Shown: in pieces, positions 40,078-50,558 of the stretch
Layout: each line of letters starts with the position of its first letter
How positions within the stretch are numbered: position 1 is the stretch's first letter
Assembly: GCA_016875405.1 (NCBI GenBank)
Contig: VGRJ01000009.1
Coordinates: forward strand, 1-64,000
Length of the DNA stretch: 64,000 bases
Reading direction: 5' to 3'
Source of the DNA: Deltaproteobacteria bacterium
Lineage (GTDB): Bacteria; Myxococcota_A; Polyangia; Polyangiales; Polyangiaceae
Made by a program: the position numbers and the translations under genes
Notes under the pieces: model-generated
The model's input: the letters and a program-made list of their open reading frames with translations, nothing else
What the model was told of the DNA's origin: nothing
The model's database searches: none

Positions 40078-41066
40078 GTTCGTTTCCCGGCTAGGAGTTG
40101 CCACTTCAGGTGTCGATCGGGTCCTTCGCCGCACCAGGCGGCTGGGAGTCGGGTGCGGCGGACCTCGCACAGTCCAGCCGCGGTGGCGAGCGTCGTCAGC
40201 TCGCTCCCGTCGAAGCCGAGCCACAGGTCGGCTTGACGCTCTCGGAGAGCCTCGTCGCGGTGAGGCTCGTAGTCGACGACGATGACGGAGCCCCCGCGTC
40301 GCGCGAGCCTCACGAGGGACTTCATCGCTCGGGCCGGGGCAGGCGCGTGGTGGAGAACGCGCACGGCGAACACCGCGTCGGCCCCGCCCTTGCCACCCGA
40401 GCGCTGCATCGCGCCCTCGATCTCCCTACCGTCGAGCTCGCCGCGGACGAAGCGGATGTTGGTGAGCTTCCGCGCTGCGGCCCGCTCGCGTGCGAGGTCG
40501 AGCTGGGCCTCCGAGCGATCAAGGGCCACGACGCGCTCGAAGAGCGGAGAGAGCACCTCGAGGAGCGCGCCATCGCCGGTGCCTGCGTCGATCGCGAGGC
40601 GCCGATCGGGAATGAGCGGCGCGACCGCCGCGAGGTACGCGCCGAGCTCGTCGGGTGGACCTGCGCCAACCGCCTTCCCGCGATGAGCGAAGTACGCGCG
40701 CGTCTCGGCGTCCCGGGCCGAGACCACCGAGGCGACACGCTCGAGCGTGCCGTCCGCCTGGCACAGCTCGAGGCCCGCGCGGAGCGCGTCGGAGACCACG
40801 GAGTCCCGCGAGGCGGCGGGCGCGAGGCGCAGGAGGACCCAGGTGCCCTGTCGTCGAGCGTCGACGAGGCCGGCCTCCCGGAGGGCGGCGGCGTGGCGCG
40901 AGACCTTGGGTTGCAGCTCGCGCAGGAGCTCCGCGAGCTCTCCCACCGCGAGCTCCTCCGAGGCGCACAGCGCGAGGAGCTTCAGGCGCGTCGGGTCGCC
41001 GAGGAGCCGGTAGAGCTCCCACCGTGCCGAGGGGCGCGGGTCGGGCAGGGCAGGCGCGGCGTTCAC
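40074..41066 (-). CDS. ArsR-type HTH fused to SAM-methyltransferase domain; probable SAM-cycle regulator (SahR-like)
   Basis: 330 residues. The N-terminal 85 residues form an ArsR winged helix ([40 protein letters not shown]), and residues about 140-325 form a class I methyltransferase fold with [15 protein letters not shown] (motif I) and [10 protein letters not shown]. SahR-type ArsR regulators that sense S-adenosylhomocysteine control SAM-cycle genes in proteobacteria. Being directly upstream of ahcY, with a four-base overlap, fits that role; it could instead be an active methyltransferase. A 20-base inverted repeat lies just upstream of the start. Confidence 0.8.
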   Translation of the reverse strand: MNAAPALPDPRPSARWELYRLLGDPTRLKLLALCASEELAVGELAELLRELQPKVSRHAAALREAGLVDARRQGTWVLLRLAPAASRDSVVSDALRAGLELCQADGTLERVASVVSARDAETRAYFAHRGKAVGAGPPDELGAYLAAVAPLIPDRRLAIDAGTGDGALLEVLSPLFERVVALDRSEAQLDLARERAAARKLTNIRFVRGELDGREIEGAMQRSGGKGGADAVFAVRVLHHAPAPARAMKSLVRLARRGGSVIVVDYEPHRDEALRERQADLWLGFDGSELTTLATAAGLCEVRRTRLPAAWCGEGPDRHLKWQLLAGKRT

Positions 41067-41084
41067 GACGAGGGTTTATTCCAA

Positions 41085-41104
41085 TATTCGCAATCGTGCA
41101 AATA
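41085..41104. promoter_or_regulatory. Inverted repeat upstream of the ArsR-methyltransferase/ahcY operon
   Basis: TATTCGCA-ATCG-TGCAAATA has 8-bp arms with one mismatch and lies 18 bases before the start at 41066, in an AT-rich patch. It is a likely operator for the ArsR-type regulator (autoregulation), or part of the promoter region. Confidence 0.5.
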
Positions 41105-41177
41105 CGATCGGGCCTACAGGCTTCTTGATACAGTCGACGCTGGGTAAGAACCTCGGGGCGAGAGGCGGGAGGGACGC

Positions 41178-43315
41178 TTGGCGGGATCGGCGACAGGGGA
41201 AGGCGGCGACGTACGCTGCACGCACCTCGCGGAGTGCGGGGCGTGTCCGCTCATGCACCTCGGCTACGACGCGCAGCGGGTCGAGAAGCGCTCGCGCATC
41301 GAGCGGGCTCTCGGACGCTACGGCCTGAACCCCGTCGGGGGGGTCGAGCCGCTCGACGCCTCGGTCGGTGTCGTCGCGTATCGGCGTCGCGCGATGCTCG
41401 TCGTCACTCGCGGGCGCGACGGCGGGGTGTCGGTGGGGCTCCACGGGCGCAACGACCACCATCTCGTCGTCGACGTCCCCGGCTGCCAGGTCCTCAGTCC
41501 GCGGATCCTCGCCTTCGTCGCCGAGCTTCGCGGACTTGCGTCCAAGCCGCCGCCGGCCCTCGCGTCGCTCGTCGCGCCACACGGCGACGAGCTTGGCGGG
41601 GCCCTCATGGGCGTCGACGTCCGCGAACTCTCGGGGTCCTTGGCCGACGTTGCGGACGAGACCGGTGGCTTGCTCGTCACGCTGACGCTCGACGCTGCGT
41701 CAGCCCGTCCGGTCGACGACCTCCGCGAAGCCGCGCGTGTCCTCCGGCAGCGCTTGCCCGAGGTCCGCGGTGTCGCGGCCCAGCTTCGCGTCGTGGGGCG
41801 CCCCTCACCTTCGGCGTCCGACCTCGTGCTCTTGTCCGGCGCCGCCGAGCTCCGAGACGTCATCGACCCCGGCGCCGCGGAGCCGACCTATCAGCTCGTG
41901 TCGCACACCTCGTTTCTGCACGTGCATCGGGACCAGGCGGGCGCCCTCTACGGCGCGCTTGCCCGGCTCGTAGGCGACGGGCTTGGCGTGGAGCGGGCGC
42001 GCATCCTCGACCTCTACGGGGGCACAGGCGCGATCGCGCTCGTCCTCGCGCGCGCAGGGCATCACGTCACGATGGTCGAGTCGCAGCCCGCCGCCGTCGC
42101 CCTCGCGACGCGAGCGGCGCAGGCACAGAAGCTCCCGGTCGACGTGGTGACGGGCGAGGTCGCTTCGGTGGTCAAGACGCTCGCCGGGGTGCGCGTGCCC
42201 TTCGACGCGGTGGTCGTGAACCCGCCGCGACGTGGTATCTCGCCGGCTGCGCGTGAGGCCATCGCGAGCCTTGGGGCGCGACGCATCGTCTATGTCGCCT
42301 GCGAGCTCGACAACCTGAGCCGCGACCTCGATCACCTCGCGAGGCTCGGCTACGCGCTCCGTTCGCTCCAACCGAAGGACATGCTGCCGCTCACCGGGGA
42401 GGTCGAGGTCGTCGCGGTGCTCGAGCGCGCAGCGTCGCGTCTGCCCGTCGTGCTCTTCGATGACGGCGTGCTCTTCGCGCTCGCGAAGCCTCCGCACGAG
42501 GCGTCGGTGCCGCTCGTCGACTACCCGTCGAGCCTAGCCGAGCGCGCGTGCGATGCGCTCGACGGCGGCGCCTTCGCTCCGGTCCTCACGGTCGATCCCA
42601 GCGAGAGCGGCGTGTGCCTATTCGCACGCACCAAGGAGCAGGCCGAGCGCTTTCGCGCCTCGCTCGAGCGGAGCGGACGAATTGTCTACCTCGCCGCGGC
42701 GCGCGGGGTCGCACCGGTCAAGGGCGCGATCGCGCGCGAGCTCCTCGGGGAGGACGGCCCCGTCGCTGCGCGCTCGCGCTACCGGCGCCTCGCGATCGGC
42801 GGTGGGCACTCGGTCCTTCGAGTGGTGCCGGAACGCCTCGCCCCTCATCAGGTGCGCCGTCACCTCGCCGCGGTCGGTCACCCCGTCCTCGGCGACATGC
42901 GCTACGGCCACGCGCCGACGAACCGCTACTTCGAGGAGAAGCACGGCCTCGATCGCAGCTTCGTTCACCTCGTGCGCGTCGAGCTCGACCACGCGGACAC
43001 CGGGCAGCGGGTCTTGATCGAGGCTCCCCTCGCCCCCGATCTGCGCGTCGCGCTCCTCCGCGCGTCCGACGAGTCGGTCCTACGGTTCCTTGATCAAAAG
43101 CAGGCCCTCGGCGGCTCGGCGGCGCGGGTCATGAGCCCGGACGAGCCCCCGCCGAGCGAGCGCGCGTCGGAGAGCGTGTACCCCGGCGCACCCGCGAGCC
43201 ATCGCAGCGGAGGCACGACGGCGCCGATGTCTTTGCGAGGACGCAACCCGCTCGACTTCGACGAGGCGCCGAGGACGATCCGCGGCGAGCTCGTCACCGG
43301 TGACGAGGACGAGGG

Positions 43316-43319
<4 letters not shown>
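41178..43319 (+). CDS. Bifunctional RNA modification enzyme: RlmD/TrmA-like m5U methyltransferase fused to RluA/TruC-like pseudouridine synthase
   Basis: 713 residues from TTG 41178. N-terminus: CTHLAECGACPLMHLGYDAQ matches the [4Fe-4S] motif of RlmD-type 5-methyluridine methyltransferases, then ILDLYGGTGAIALVLARAG (SAM site), VVNPPRRGISP and YVACELDNLSRDL, whose Cys fits the catalytic nucleophile. From about residue 425 the sequence becomes RluA-like: VDPSESGVCLFARTKEQA (catalytic Asp kept, but HRL replaced by LTV) and HQVRRHLAAVGHPVLGDMRY with a TruC-like NRYFEEKHGLDRSFVH. The protein may methylate and pseudouridylate rRNA or tRNA. A disordered tail of about 70 residues ends the chain. It overlaps lipB by four bases. 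Confidence 0.82.
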
Positions 43320-44083
<764 letters not shown>

Positions 44084-44138
44084 CGCCCGCGCGGGAGTGG
44101 ACGGGACGACCCTCGGCACTCGTGCTACTCAACGGTCC

Positions 44139-46157
44139 ATGCGGAGGGCAACGTGCATCGTCATCGCCTCTGCCGTGCTCCACGGCGGCGCGGCGTTCGC
44201 AGGCTCGTTCACCTCCGACGGCACGTTCGCGTTCTCCCCATTTGGAAGCTTCCGGCTCGACTTCGAGGGCGAGGCGTTGCCGCCCTTGAGCGACCCGGAG
44301 GCGACCGCTCCCGAGGTGGTCGTCGCTGCGGACGCGCTCTCGGGGGAGCATGTCCTCAAGCTCGGCGCCTACGAGTCCGTGAGCTTCTCGGTGACCCTCC
44401 CGCCTGCGCTTCAGACCTACCGCGCAAGCGTTTGGATCCGCGGGGGCGAGGCCGTCGGCATCGTCCGTTCGAGCTACGACGGCGAGCGGCGTGACGAGGC
44501 AGCGGTCCTCTATCCCACCGGCCGCATGACGAGCGATGGCTGGGTCGAGCTCGCGAACGTGCGCATCCCGCTCGACGGCGCGCGCGGTCCGATCGCGTTC
44601 GGGGTGTTCGCGCCCGCCGGCGCCGAGGTTGACGCCTTCGAGCTCGTCAAGGACGGCGAGACGACGCGCGAGCCGGGGCGTGCCTGCTCGGGCGTGTCCG
44701 ACACCGCGAGCTGCGTACCCGGCGAGGTCTGCACGTGGGGCGCGTGTCGCCGCGTGAGCGGCTGGGTCCCCCCCATCCCCGACGAGCGTGAGTCCGTGAC
44801 GAACTACCTCGAGAATCGCCTCGAGTTCCTGTTTGGGCCGTACGAGAACCGAGCCCGCGATCTGCCTGCGGCGAAGGTGGCCATCGAAGCGATGCGCGAT
44901 GCGAAAGAGCCGTGGGCGTTCTGGAACGGCTTCCTCCTCGCGCTGCGGCGCTTGCACGACAGCCACACCGGCATCGGCGGGTCGATCGCCGAGTATGCGC
45001 TCCGGAACCCGCGCCCGATCGACGCCTGCTTCCTCGAGGGTGACGCCGACTGGTCGCACGATGTCGCGCCGCGAGACCCGCTCTATCGCGACGTGCTCGT
45101 CTCGCACGTGGGGCCGCTCCGAAACCTCGGCCTGCGGTCCGGCGATCGGCTCGTAAGGGTCGACGGGCGCCACCCGATCGACTGGGCGCGCTCGATGACC
45201 GACGTGTCGTGGTCGCTCGGCTCCGCCTCGAATCACAGCACCTTCGCCGAACACGCGGCGGCCCTGCGCAGCCTCGTATCTCGTTACGCGCGGACGCTCG
45301 AGGTCGTCCGGTGCAGCGAGCAGGGTTGCGGCGCGCTCGAGACGATCGATGTCCTCTCGCTCGAGCCGCTCGGCCCTGACGAGGAGTTCTCGAGTCGCCT
45401 GTGCGACAACCGACCGCTCCGCCACGTTCCAGGCGCACCTGACAATCATCAAGGCGCCGAAGACGTGTTCGCGGGCTTCCTCGAAGGGAGCCCGGCCGAC
45501 GAAAAGCTCTTCGGAATCGAGTGGGACTCGCTCTACACGACGACGGGCCAGGACGGGGTCGGCCCTGCGCTCGGCAAGGCCGTCGCTCGCATCGGGAGCG
45601 AGGGCGCGACCGGCGTCGTGCTGGACCACCGACGGGGGACGGGGGGCACGCTCGCCGGCCCGAGCATCCTCTGGTCGTACGCGGTCAAGCGGCGGCCGCT
45701 CACCTTCTTCGAGAGCCGCCGGCGCGCCGAAGACGAGCAGCCAACCCTCGCCGATGGCAAGGCGCTCTTCACCGCGGCGGTCGCCGATGGCACCGTCGAT
45801 TACGCTGGGAGCAAGCTCGCGAACCCGGTGCCGATCGCGCTCCTCATCACGAGCGACATCTCGGCGAGCGATTGGCTCCCGCTCGGCATGAAGGGTGCGA
45901 AGAACGTGCGGCTCTTCGGGCCCTACGAGACGAGCGGGGCCTTCTCGACGCGGCTCGCACTCGGCTACTGGCTCGGTATGAGCTTCACCCTCGCGTCGGG
46001 CGACACGTACGTCGAAGATGGGCGGACCATCAACGGCTTCGGGGTCCCGCCGGACGAGGTCGTCGTCCCGCGGCAGTCCGACCTCGCGCGAGGCCGGGAC
46101 ACGGTGTTCGAGGCCGCGCTCGCCTGGCTGCGAGCGCAGAACGGGGGCACGCCGTGA
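44139..46157 (+). CDS. Secreted S41-like protease, first copy of a duplicated pair
   Basis: 672 residues from ATG 44139, which begins a signal peptide (ASAVLHGGAAFAG); the frame is open upstream but overlaps lipB antisense-like sequence. The first 170 residues resemble a carbohydrate-binding-like beta domain (RLDFEGEALPPLSDPEA). A short cysteine cluster follows, then an S41/CTP-type part: HDSHTGIGG, a PDZ-like VLVSHVGPLRNLGLRSGDRL, then TGVVLDHRRGTGGT and SDISASDWLPLGMKG, where the Ser of SASD is the expected nucleophile and Lys of MKG follows. Active sites seem intact. The lipoprotein gene downstream overlaps by four bases. Function unknown. Confidence 0.75.
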   Translation: MRRATCIVIASAVLHGGAAFAGSFTSDGTFAFSPFGSFRLDFEGEALPPLSDPEATAPEVVVAADALSGEHVLKLGAYESVSFSVTLPPALQTYRASVWIRGGEAVGIVRSSYDGERRDEAAVLYPTGRMTSDGWVELANVRIPLDGARGPIAFGVFAPAGAEVDAFELVKDGETTREPGRACSGVSDTASCVPGEVCTWGACRRVSGWVPPIPDERESVTNYLENRLEFLFGPYENRARDLPAAKVAIEAMRDAKEPWAFWNGFLLALRRLHDSHTGIGGSIAEYALRNPRPIDACFLEGDADWSHDVAPRDPLYRDVLVSHVGPLRNLGLRSGDRLVRVDGRHPIDWARSMTDVSWSLGSASNHSTFAEHAAALRSLVSRYARTLEVVRCSEQGCGALETIDVLSLEPLGPDEEFSSRLCDNRPLRHVPGAPDNHQGAEDVFAGFLEGSPADEKLFGIEWDSLYTTTGQDGVGPALGKAVARIGSEGATGVVLDHRRGTGGTLAGPSILWSYAVKRRPLTFFESRRRAEDEQPTLADGKALFTAAVADGTVDYAGSKLANPVPIALLITSDISASDWLPLGMKGAKNVRLFGPYETSGAFSTRLALGYWLGMSFTLASGDTYVEDGRTINGFGVPPDEVVVPRQSDLARGRDTVFEAALAWLRAQNGGTP

Positions 46158-47005
46158 GCGAGTACGCGCGACTCATGACGCAGGCTCGTGTCGGATGGCT
46201 CGTGGCTATCCTGCTAGGCGGCACGCTCGTCGCCTCGGCTCCGGCGTGCATCGACGAAGTCGTGAACCCCGCGCCTGAGGCCGGCGTCGGTGGGCAGGGG
46301 GTAGGCTCGAGCTCGACTGGCGCGGGCGGGGCGGGTGGCGAGGCGCCCGTCAAGCGTACCGTCCTCACGCGGAACCCGCTCGGGAACGTCGCCGTCGCGG
46401 ACAACCTCCTCTGGGACGGGGACTTCGAATGGCTCTCGGCCTTCGCCGACCAGTATGCGTGGCTCGCAGGCAACTCGACCGCGACGATCGGATACCAGCT
46501 CCCTCGTCAGGTCGTCGGGGCGCGCTGCAAGAGCGGCGTCAAGTGCGTCGAGCTGAAGCCCAATGCCGTAGTCGTCGGGTACGCCGTCTCTTCGAAGGGG
46601 AGCGGGCTCGAGGCGTCGGTTCATGTGCGGCTCGACGGAGATTGCGCAGGGGTCACGGCCGCGCTCGTGAGCCTCGACGATGGTGACGACCTCGTAGGGC
46701 TCGCTCCCAAGGAGAAGGTCGGCGCCTTCTGTCGCTACGAAGCGGTCGCGAAGGAGCGCTCCTCGGCGACGTGGCTCTTCGTGCAGAACAAGAGCAAGGA
46801 GAAGGTCGTCGTCGACGACGCGGTCGTTCGTCGGGCCGCGCAGCAGCCGCTCGCGGGGACGGTCGCGGCGGGGCCGTCGCTGTCGGTGGCCGAGGTCGCG
46901 GACGTGCGACGGGCGCTCCGCGAACACGCGCGTCCGATGCCGCGCCCGATGGATGAGGCCGAGCGGCGCTTCCGCGCCGAGCTCGAGCGCCGGAGGTCCG
47001 AGTAA
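46154..47005 (+). CDS. Lipoprotein with NLL-DGDFE domain, first copy
   Basis: 283 residues from GTG 46154 (GTGA overlap); an in-frame ATG slightly downstream would start nearer the signal peptide. The signal peptide ends in APAC, a plausible lipobox, followed by a Gly/Ser linker. The body begins NLLWDGDFEWLSAF, a pattern seen at the start of CBM-like jelly-roll domains, and holds four cysteines that could bridge. The last 60 residues are Arg/Glu-rich and helical. It resembles the lipoprotein at 49068 in order and motif; both sit behind an S41-like protease, so each pair probably acts as a unit. Confidence 0.68.
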   Translation: MSEYARLMTQARVGWLVAILLGGTLVASAPACIDEVVNPAPEAGVGGQGVGSSSTGAGGAGGEAPVKRTVLTRNPLGNVAVADNLLWDGDFEWLSAFADQYAWLAGNSTATIGYQLPRQVVGARCKSGVKCVELKPNAVVVGYAVSSKGSGLEASVHVRLDGDCAGVTAALVSLDDGDDLVGLAPKEKVGAFCRYEAVAKERSSATWLFVQNKSKEKVVVDDAVVRRAAQQPLAGTVAAGPSLSVAEVADVRRALREHARPMPRPMDEAERRFRAELERRRSE

Positions 47006-49071
47006 TGCGCCGCCTGCTGGCCTTGGCCGTCGGGACGGCGACCGGGCTGTTCGGGGTGAGCGCGCGCGCGAGCGATTTCGACGAGCGCGGCGTGCTTCTT
47101 CCGGACGCGAAGGCCGTGGCCTTCGTGGACTTCGAGGGCGACTCCTTCGACCTCGACACCGACTACGTCGAGCCCCCAGAAAGCCCAGGTGATTGCAAGC
47201 GCGGGTCGACCCTAGTGCCTTCGCCGACCGCGCTCTCGGGCGGGCAAGTGCTCCACGTCGATCTCACGAAGTTCGGCTGCGCCGATCGCTTCCGATTTCG
47301 AGGCGTCCCCGCGAAGAAGGCGTCCTACCGCGCGACGGTGTGGCTGCGCCATGGCGCGGTCGATGCGCAGTTGACCGCGCTCTATTCGAAGGAGTCTGGG
47401 CTCACCACGCGCTACGCGAAGCTCGCGCCGACCGGTCGCGCGACGAGTGACGGCTGGGTCGAGCTCGCATCGAACGAGCTTCCCGTCGACGGTGAGTCGC
47501 TCGAGAGCCTCTACCTCAAGGTCTACGACTTCGACTCGGTGGGTTCCGAGCTCGACGCGCTCGAGCTCGTCCCGAGCGGCGATTACGTCGAGGAGGCCGC
47601 GTGCTCGGGCGCGTTCGATCCGGTCTGCGGCGACGAGGGCTTCTGTCGCTATGGGCGCTGCGTGCTGGGGCGGCTGCACGTCCCACCGCTGCCCCACCCG
47701 GACGTGCGCGGTCAGGTCGTCGATCGGATGCGCGGGCTGTTCGAGCTGTTCTTCGGCGCACGCAAGACTCGAACCCGCGATCTGCCCCGCGCGCTCGAGC
47801 GGCTCGAGTCGCTCCGTAGCGCGACGAGCGCATGGGCTTTCTGGAATGGTTTTGCGCTCGCAGTGCGCGAGCTGCACGACTGGCACACGCGCTCGCGCGG
47901 CGACGTTCAGTTCGCTGGGGGCGGCGGGCGGCTCAACGCCTGCTTCATCGCCGGAGTCGCGGATGTCACGGCGCTCTACTGGCCGCGTGACCCGATGTAC
48001 GACGACGTGCTCGTGTCCCACGTCGGCAAGACGGCGAGCGGGCTCGCGCAGGGCGATAGGCTTGTCGCCATCGACGGTCAGCACCCGGTCGCCTGGGCCC
48101 TCGGCCTGAAGGCGATCGACTGGGGCTTCTGGCAGGCCTGCGACGATCGGGTGTTCGCCGAGGCCATCGAGCGGCTCCGCGAGCTGATCCCCGCCTACGC
48201 GCGCACCATCACCTACTTTGCGTGCGACGCGGCGTCCGGTGCCTGCGAGGAGACCCCCCGCACCGTCGAGGTGGCGACGCTCGTGAGCGACGAGGGCTAC
48301 CTCACGTGCGACAACCGCCCAGCTTATTACCTGACGAGCGGCAATCCGGGGTCCGACCACGACGTCGGCTACAAGTTCTACGAGGGAGCCGTCGCCGGGA
48401 CCGCCGAGGGCGAGAAGATCCGCGCGCTCATCTGGGACACGCTCTACGGAAGCGGTGAGCCCAACGGTTACGTCAACTCGAGCCTGAAGAAGGCTTACGC
48501 GGCCTTCAAGGCGAACGCGCGAGGGGTCATCCTCGATCACCGCGCGGGGAACGGCGGTACGCTCGATGGTGCCGAGACCGCGACGACCCTGATGCGGGGG
48601 CCAGGCACCGCGCTCGTGTTCCGCTCGCCCATCGACTTCGCCCGTGACGATGGGCCCGCGACAGAGGCCGAGGGCCTCGCGATCTTCAACGCGTGGAAGA
48701 GCGCGACGCCGTATTCGGTCGGCTCCTCGTCGCATGATCCCGCGCTCCCCGTCGCGGTGCTGCTGCATCGCGACGGCTCCGCGAGCGACTTCTTCCCCTA
48801 CGGGATCAAGGGCGCGTCTCCCAAGGTGCGAATCTTCGGGGCGGGCCCGACCGCAGGGGCGTTCTCGACCTACTACACGCTCGACCCGCCGGGCTCGCTC
48901 GCGTTTCAGCTCGCCTCGGGCGACAGCATCGGGGCCGATGGCTCGCCGCTCCTCGGCCATGGTGTCGAGCCCGACGAGGTCGTCTTGCAGCGTCAGTCCG
49001 ATCTCGTCGCGGGGCGTGACACGATGGTGCAGCGAGCGGTCGACTGGCTGCGAACGGAGCTGAAGCCATGA
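47005..49071 (+). CDS. Secreted S41-like protease, second copy of a duplicated pair
   Basis: 688 residues from ATG 47005, overlapping the preceding TAA. Signal peptide (RRLLALAVGTATGLFGVSAR). It repeats the architecture of the gene at 44139: an N-terminal beta domain starting VDFEGDSFDLDTDY, a cysteine cluster (CSGAFDPVCGDEGFCRYGRC), HDWHTRSRG, the PDZ-like VLVSHVGKTASGLAQGDRLV, then RGVILDHRAGNGGTL and HRDGSASDFFPYGIKG with the candidate Ser nucleophile. The conserved SASD and KG motifs show the catalytic site has been kept in both copies. The lipoprotein gene downstream overlaps by four bases. Confidence 0.75.
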   Translation: MRRLLALAVGTATGLFGVSARASDFDERGVLLPDAKAVAFVDFEGDSFDLDTDYVEPPESPGDCKRGSTLVPSPTALSGGQVLHVDLTKFGCADRFRFRGVPAKKASYRATVWLRHGAVDAQLTALYSKESGLTTRYAKLAPTGRATSDGWVELASNELPVDGESLESLYLKVYDFDSVGSELDALELVPSGDYVEEAACSGAFDPVCGDEGFCRYGRCVLGRLHVPPLPHPDVRGQVVDRMRGLFELFFGARKTRTRDLPRALERLESLRSATSAWAFWNGFALAVRELHDWHTRSRGDVQFAGGGGRLNACFIAGVADVTALYWPRDPMYDDVLVSHVGKTASGLAQGDRLVAIDGQHPVAWALGLKAIDWGFWQACDDRVFAEAIERLRELIPAYARTITYFACDAASGACEETPRTVEVATLVSDEGYLTCDNRPAYYLTSGNPGSDHDVGYKFYEGAVAGTAEGEKIRALIWDTLYGSGEPNGYVNSSLKKAYAAFKANARGVILDHRAGNGGTLDGAETATTLMRGPGTALVFRSPIDFARDDGPATEAEGLAIFNAWKSATPYSVGSSSHDPALPVAVLLHRDGSASDFFPYGIKGASPKVRIFGAGPTAGAFSTYYTLDPPGSLAFQLASGDSIGADGSPLLGHGVEPDEVVLQRQSDLVAGRDTMVQRAVDWLRTELKP

Positions 49072-49862
49072 GCGTACGCGTCGTGACGGCGCTGTCGCTC
49101 CTCGGGCTCGGGTTCGCTGCCTGTCGAGGCGGCGCAGAGCGCATCGACCCGGCTCCCACGGGCTCCTCGTCGAGCGTGTCGTCCACGAGCTCGGGCGGGG
49201 AGGGCGGTAGCCTGCCGATCGTCCGCACGATCGACGTACGCAGCCCGTGGGGAGGCCCCGCCGAGAACCTCCTCGTCGACGGGGACTTCGAGCTCTCGAT
49301 CACGGTCGAAGGGTACGGTGACGCCAACGCTTGGTACGCGTTCACGAAGTCCGGCACCGCGACGCGCTACCTGCGCGCAGAGACTGGCGGGCTCTGTCGA
49401 ACCGGCCTCCGCTGCGGCGTGCTCGAGCCGAACACCGTGCTCTTTGGTCGCGGCGCCGCGCCGCCGAAGGGGCTCGGCCTCGTGGCGACCGTGTGGGCGC
49501 GTCCGCCGGTCGGCAAGGGATGCGAGGTGGTGCTCCCGTCGCTCCTCGACTGCGACGCTGCGACCACCTCGGCCAAGCTCAAGCCCGTCGCCAAGGAGCC
49601 CGATGCGTCAGGCTGGTGCTCGTACACCGCGACCGTGACGAAGGTGGGCTCGAAGCGCTGCTTGTACGTCGACTCAAAGCTCGCGTCGGGCGAGAGCGCG
49701 CTCGTCGACTCTGCGACCATGCTCGCGACCGACGCAGGGGGCGACGCCTCGCTCGTTCTGCCCGAGCCGGTCGATCCCGACGCGGCGGCGGTCGCTCAGC
49801 GAGTCCGTGGCCTCCTCCCGTTCGGGCGCCCACGGCATGACCTCATGCCCTCCACGCCTTGA
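49068..49862 (+). CDS. Lipoprotein with NLL-DGDFE domain, second copy
   Basis: 264 residues from ATG 49068, overlapping the protease stop (ATGA). Signal peptide with lipobox GFAAC, a Ser/Gly linker, then NLLVDGDFELSITVEG, the same motif as NLLWDGDFEW in the first copy. Later shared features are CRTGLRCGVLEPN versus CKSGVKCVELKPN. Several cysteines are present. Its C-terminus differs from the first copy (PVDPDAAAVAQRVRGLLPFG). Function unknown; an envelope partner of the S41-like protease is inferred from the repeated gene order. Confidence 0.68.
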   Translation: MSVRVVTALSLLGLGFAACRGGAERIDPAPTGSSSSVSSTSSGGEGGSLPIVRTIDVRSPWGGPAENLLVDGDFELSITVEGYGDANAWYAFTKSGTATRYLRAETGGLCRTGLRCGVLEPNTVLFGRGAAPPKGLGLVATVWARPPVGKGCEVVLPSLLDCDAATTSAKLKPVAKEPDASGWCSYTATVTKVGSKRCLYVDSKLASGESALVDSATMLATDAGGDASLVLPEPVDPDAAAVAQRVRGLLPFGRPRHDLMPSTP

Positions 49863-49918
49863 TGCGCGGGCTCTCTTTTTTCGATGTGGCCTCCGCGAGG
49901 TCGTGCGAAAAACTCGCG

Positions 49919-50515
49919 ATGAGCATCCGTCACGTCTTCGCCTTCGTCCTCGGCGCCTCGTCCTTCGCGGCGTGCAAGCCGGCCGTCGTCGCTCACCCCG
50001 ACGCCTCGAAGGTCACGTCGGCACAGAAGGGGTGGTGTGCCGCGCTCGCGCGCTTCGAGGCTCCGAAGGACCAGAGCTGGGGCCACATCGCGGCTTGCAA
50101 CGCGGCCACACCGACTGGCTCGGCCGTGTTCGTGACGCGCATGACGGAGTGCTACACGAAGCACCACGAGTCCGAAGGGGAGAACGCCATCGACCTCGGC
50201 GGACTCGTGTCCCGCTGTGCCGAGGAGATCCTCGGTGAGTCCGACGCGCCCGAGGCGACCCGCGCGGCGCCCGTGCGCGCGAGCTGTGCGCGCCTCGAGC
50301 GCTGCCAGAAGGTCGCCCCCGAGATGTGCCTCTCGGCCGTCGACACGCTCGCTCCCATGCAGAAGGCGGGGCTTACGAGCGCGTACAACCTCACCGCGCA
50401 ACACGCCATCGCGACCTGCCTCGACGAGACCCCCTGCAAGGACGACGAGGACGCCGTCCGCACCGAGTGTTACCGCGAGTCGCTCCGAAATCGCGTCTGG
50501 CTCCCGCCGCTTTGA
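49919..50515 (+). CDS. Cysteine-containing lipoprotein of unknown function
   Basis: 198 residues from ATG 49919, chosen for the signal peptide RHVFAFVLGASSFAAC with a good lipobox; an ATG at 49862 in the same frame is less suitable. The mature part contains about ten cysteines, spaced as W-C, AAC, EC-Y, RC, SC, RCQ, MC, TC, PC and EC-Y, suggesting several disulfides in a helical protein. No family was recognised. It follows the duplicated protease/lipoprotein module on the same strand and may belong to the same transcript. Confidence 0.6.
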   Translation: MSIRHVFAFVLGASSFAACKPAVVAHPDASKVTSAQKGWCAALARFEAPKDQSWGHIAACNAATPTGSAVFVTRMTECYTKHHESEGENAIDLGGLVSRCAEEILGESDAPEATRAAPVRASCARLERCQKVAPEMCLSAVDTLAPMQKAGLTSAYNLTAQHAIATCLDETPCKDDEDAVRTECYRESLRNRVWLPPL

Positions 50516-50558
50516 TCCCGCTTGCCGGGGCGAGCGCGTCCCTCCAGAATCGGCCGCC

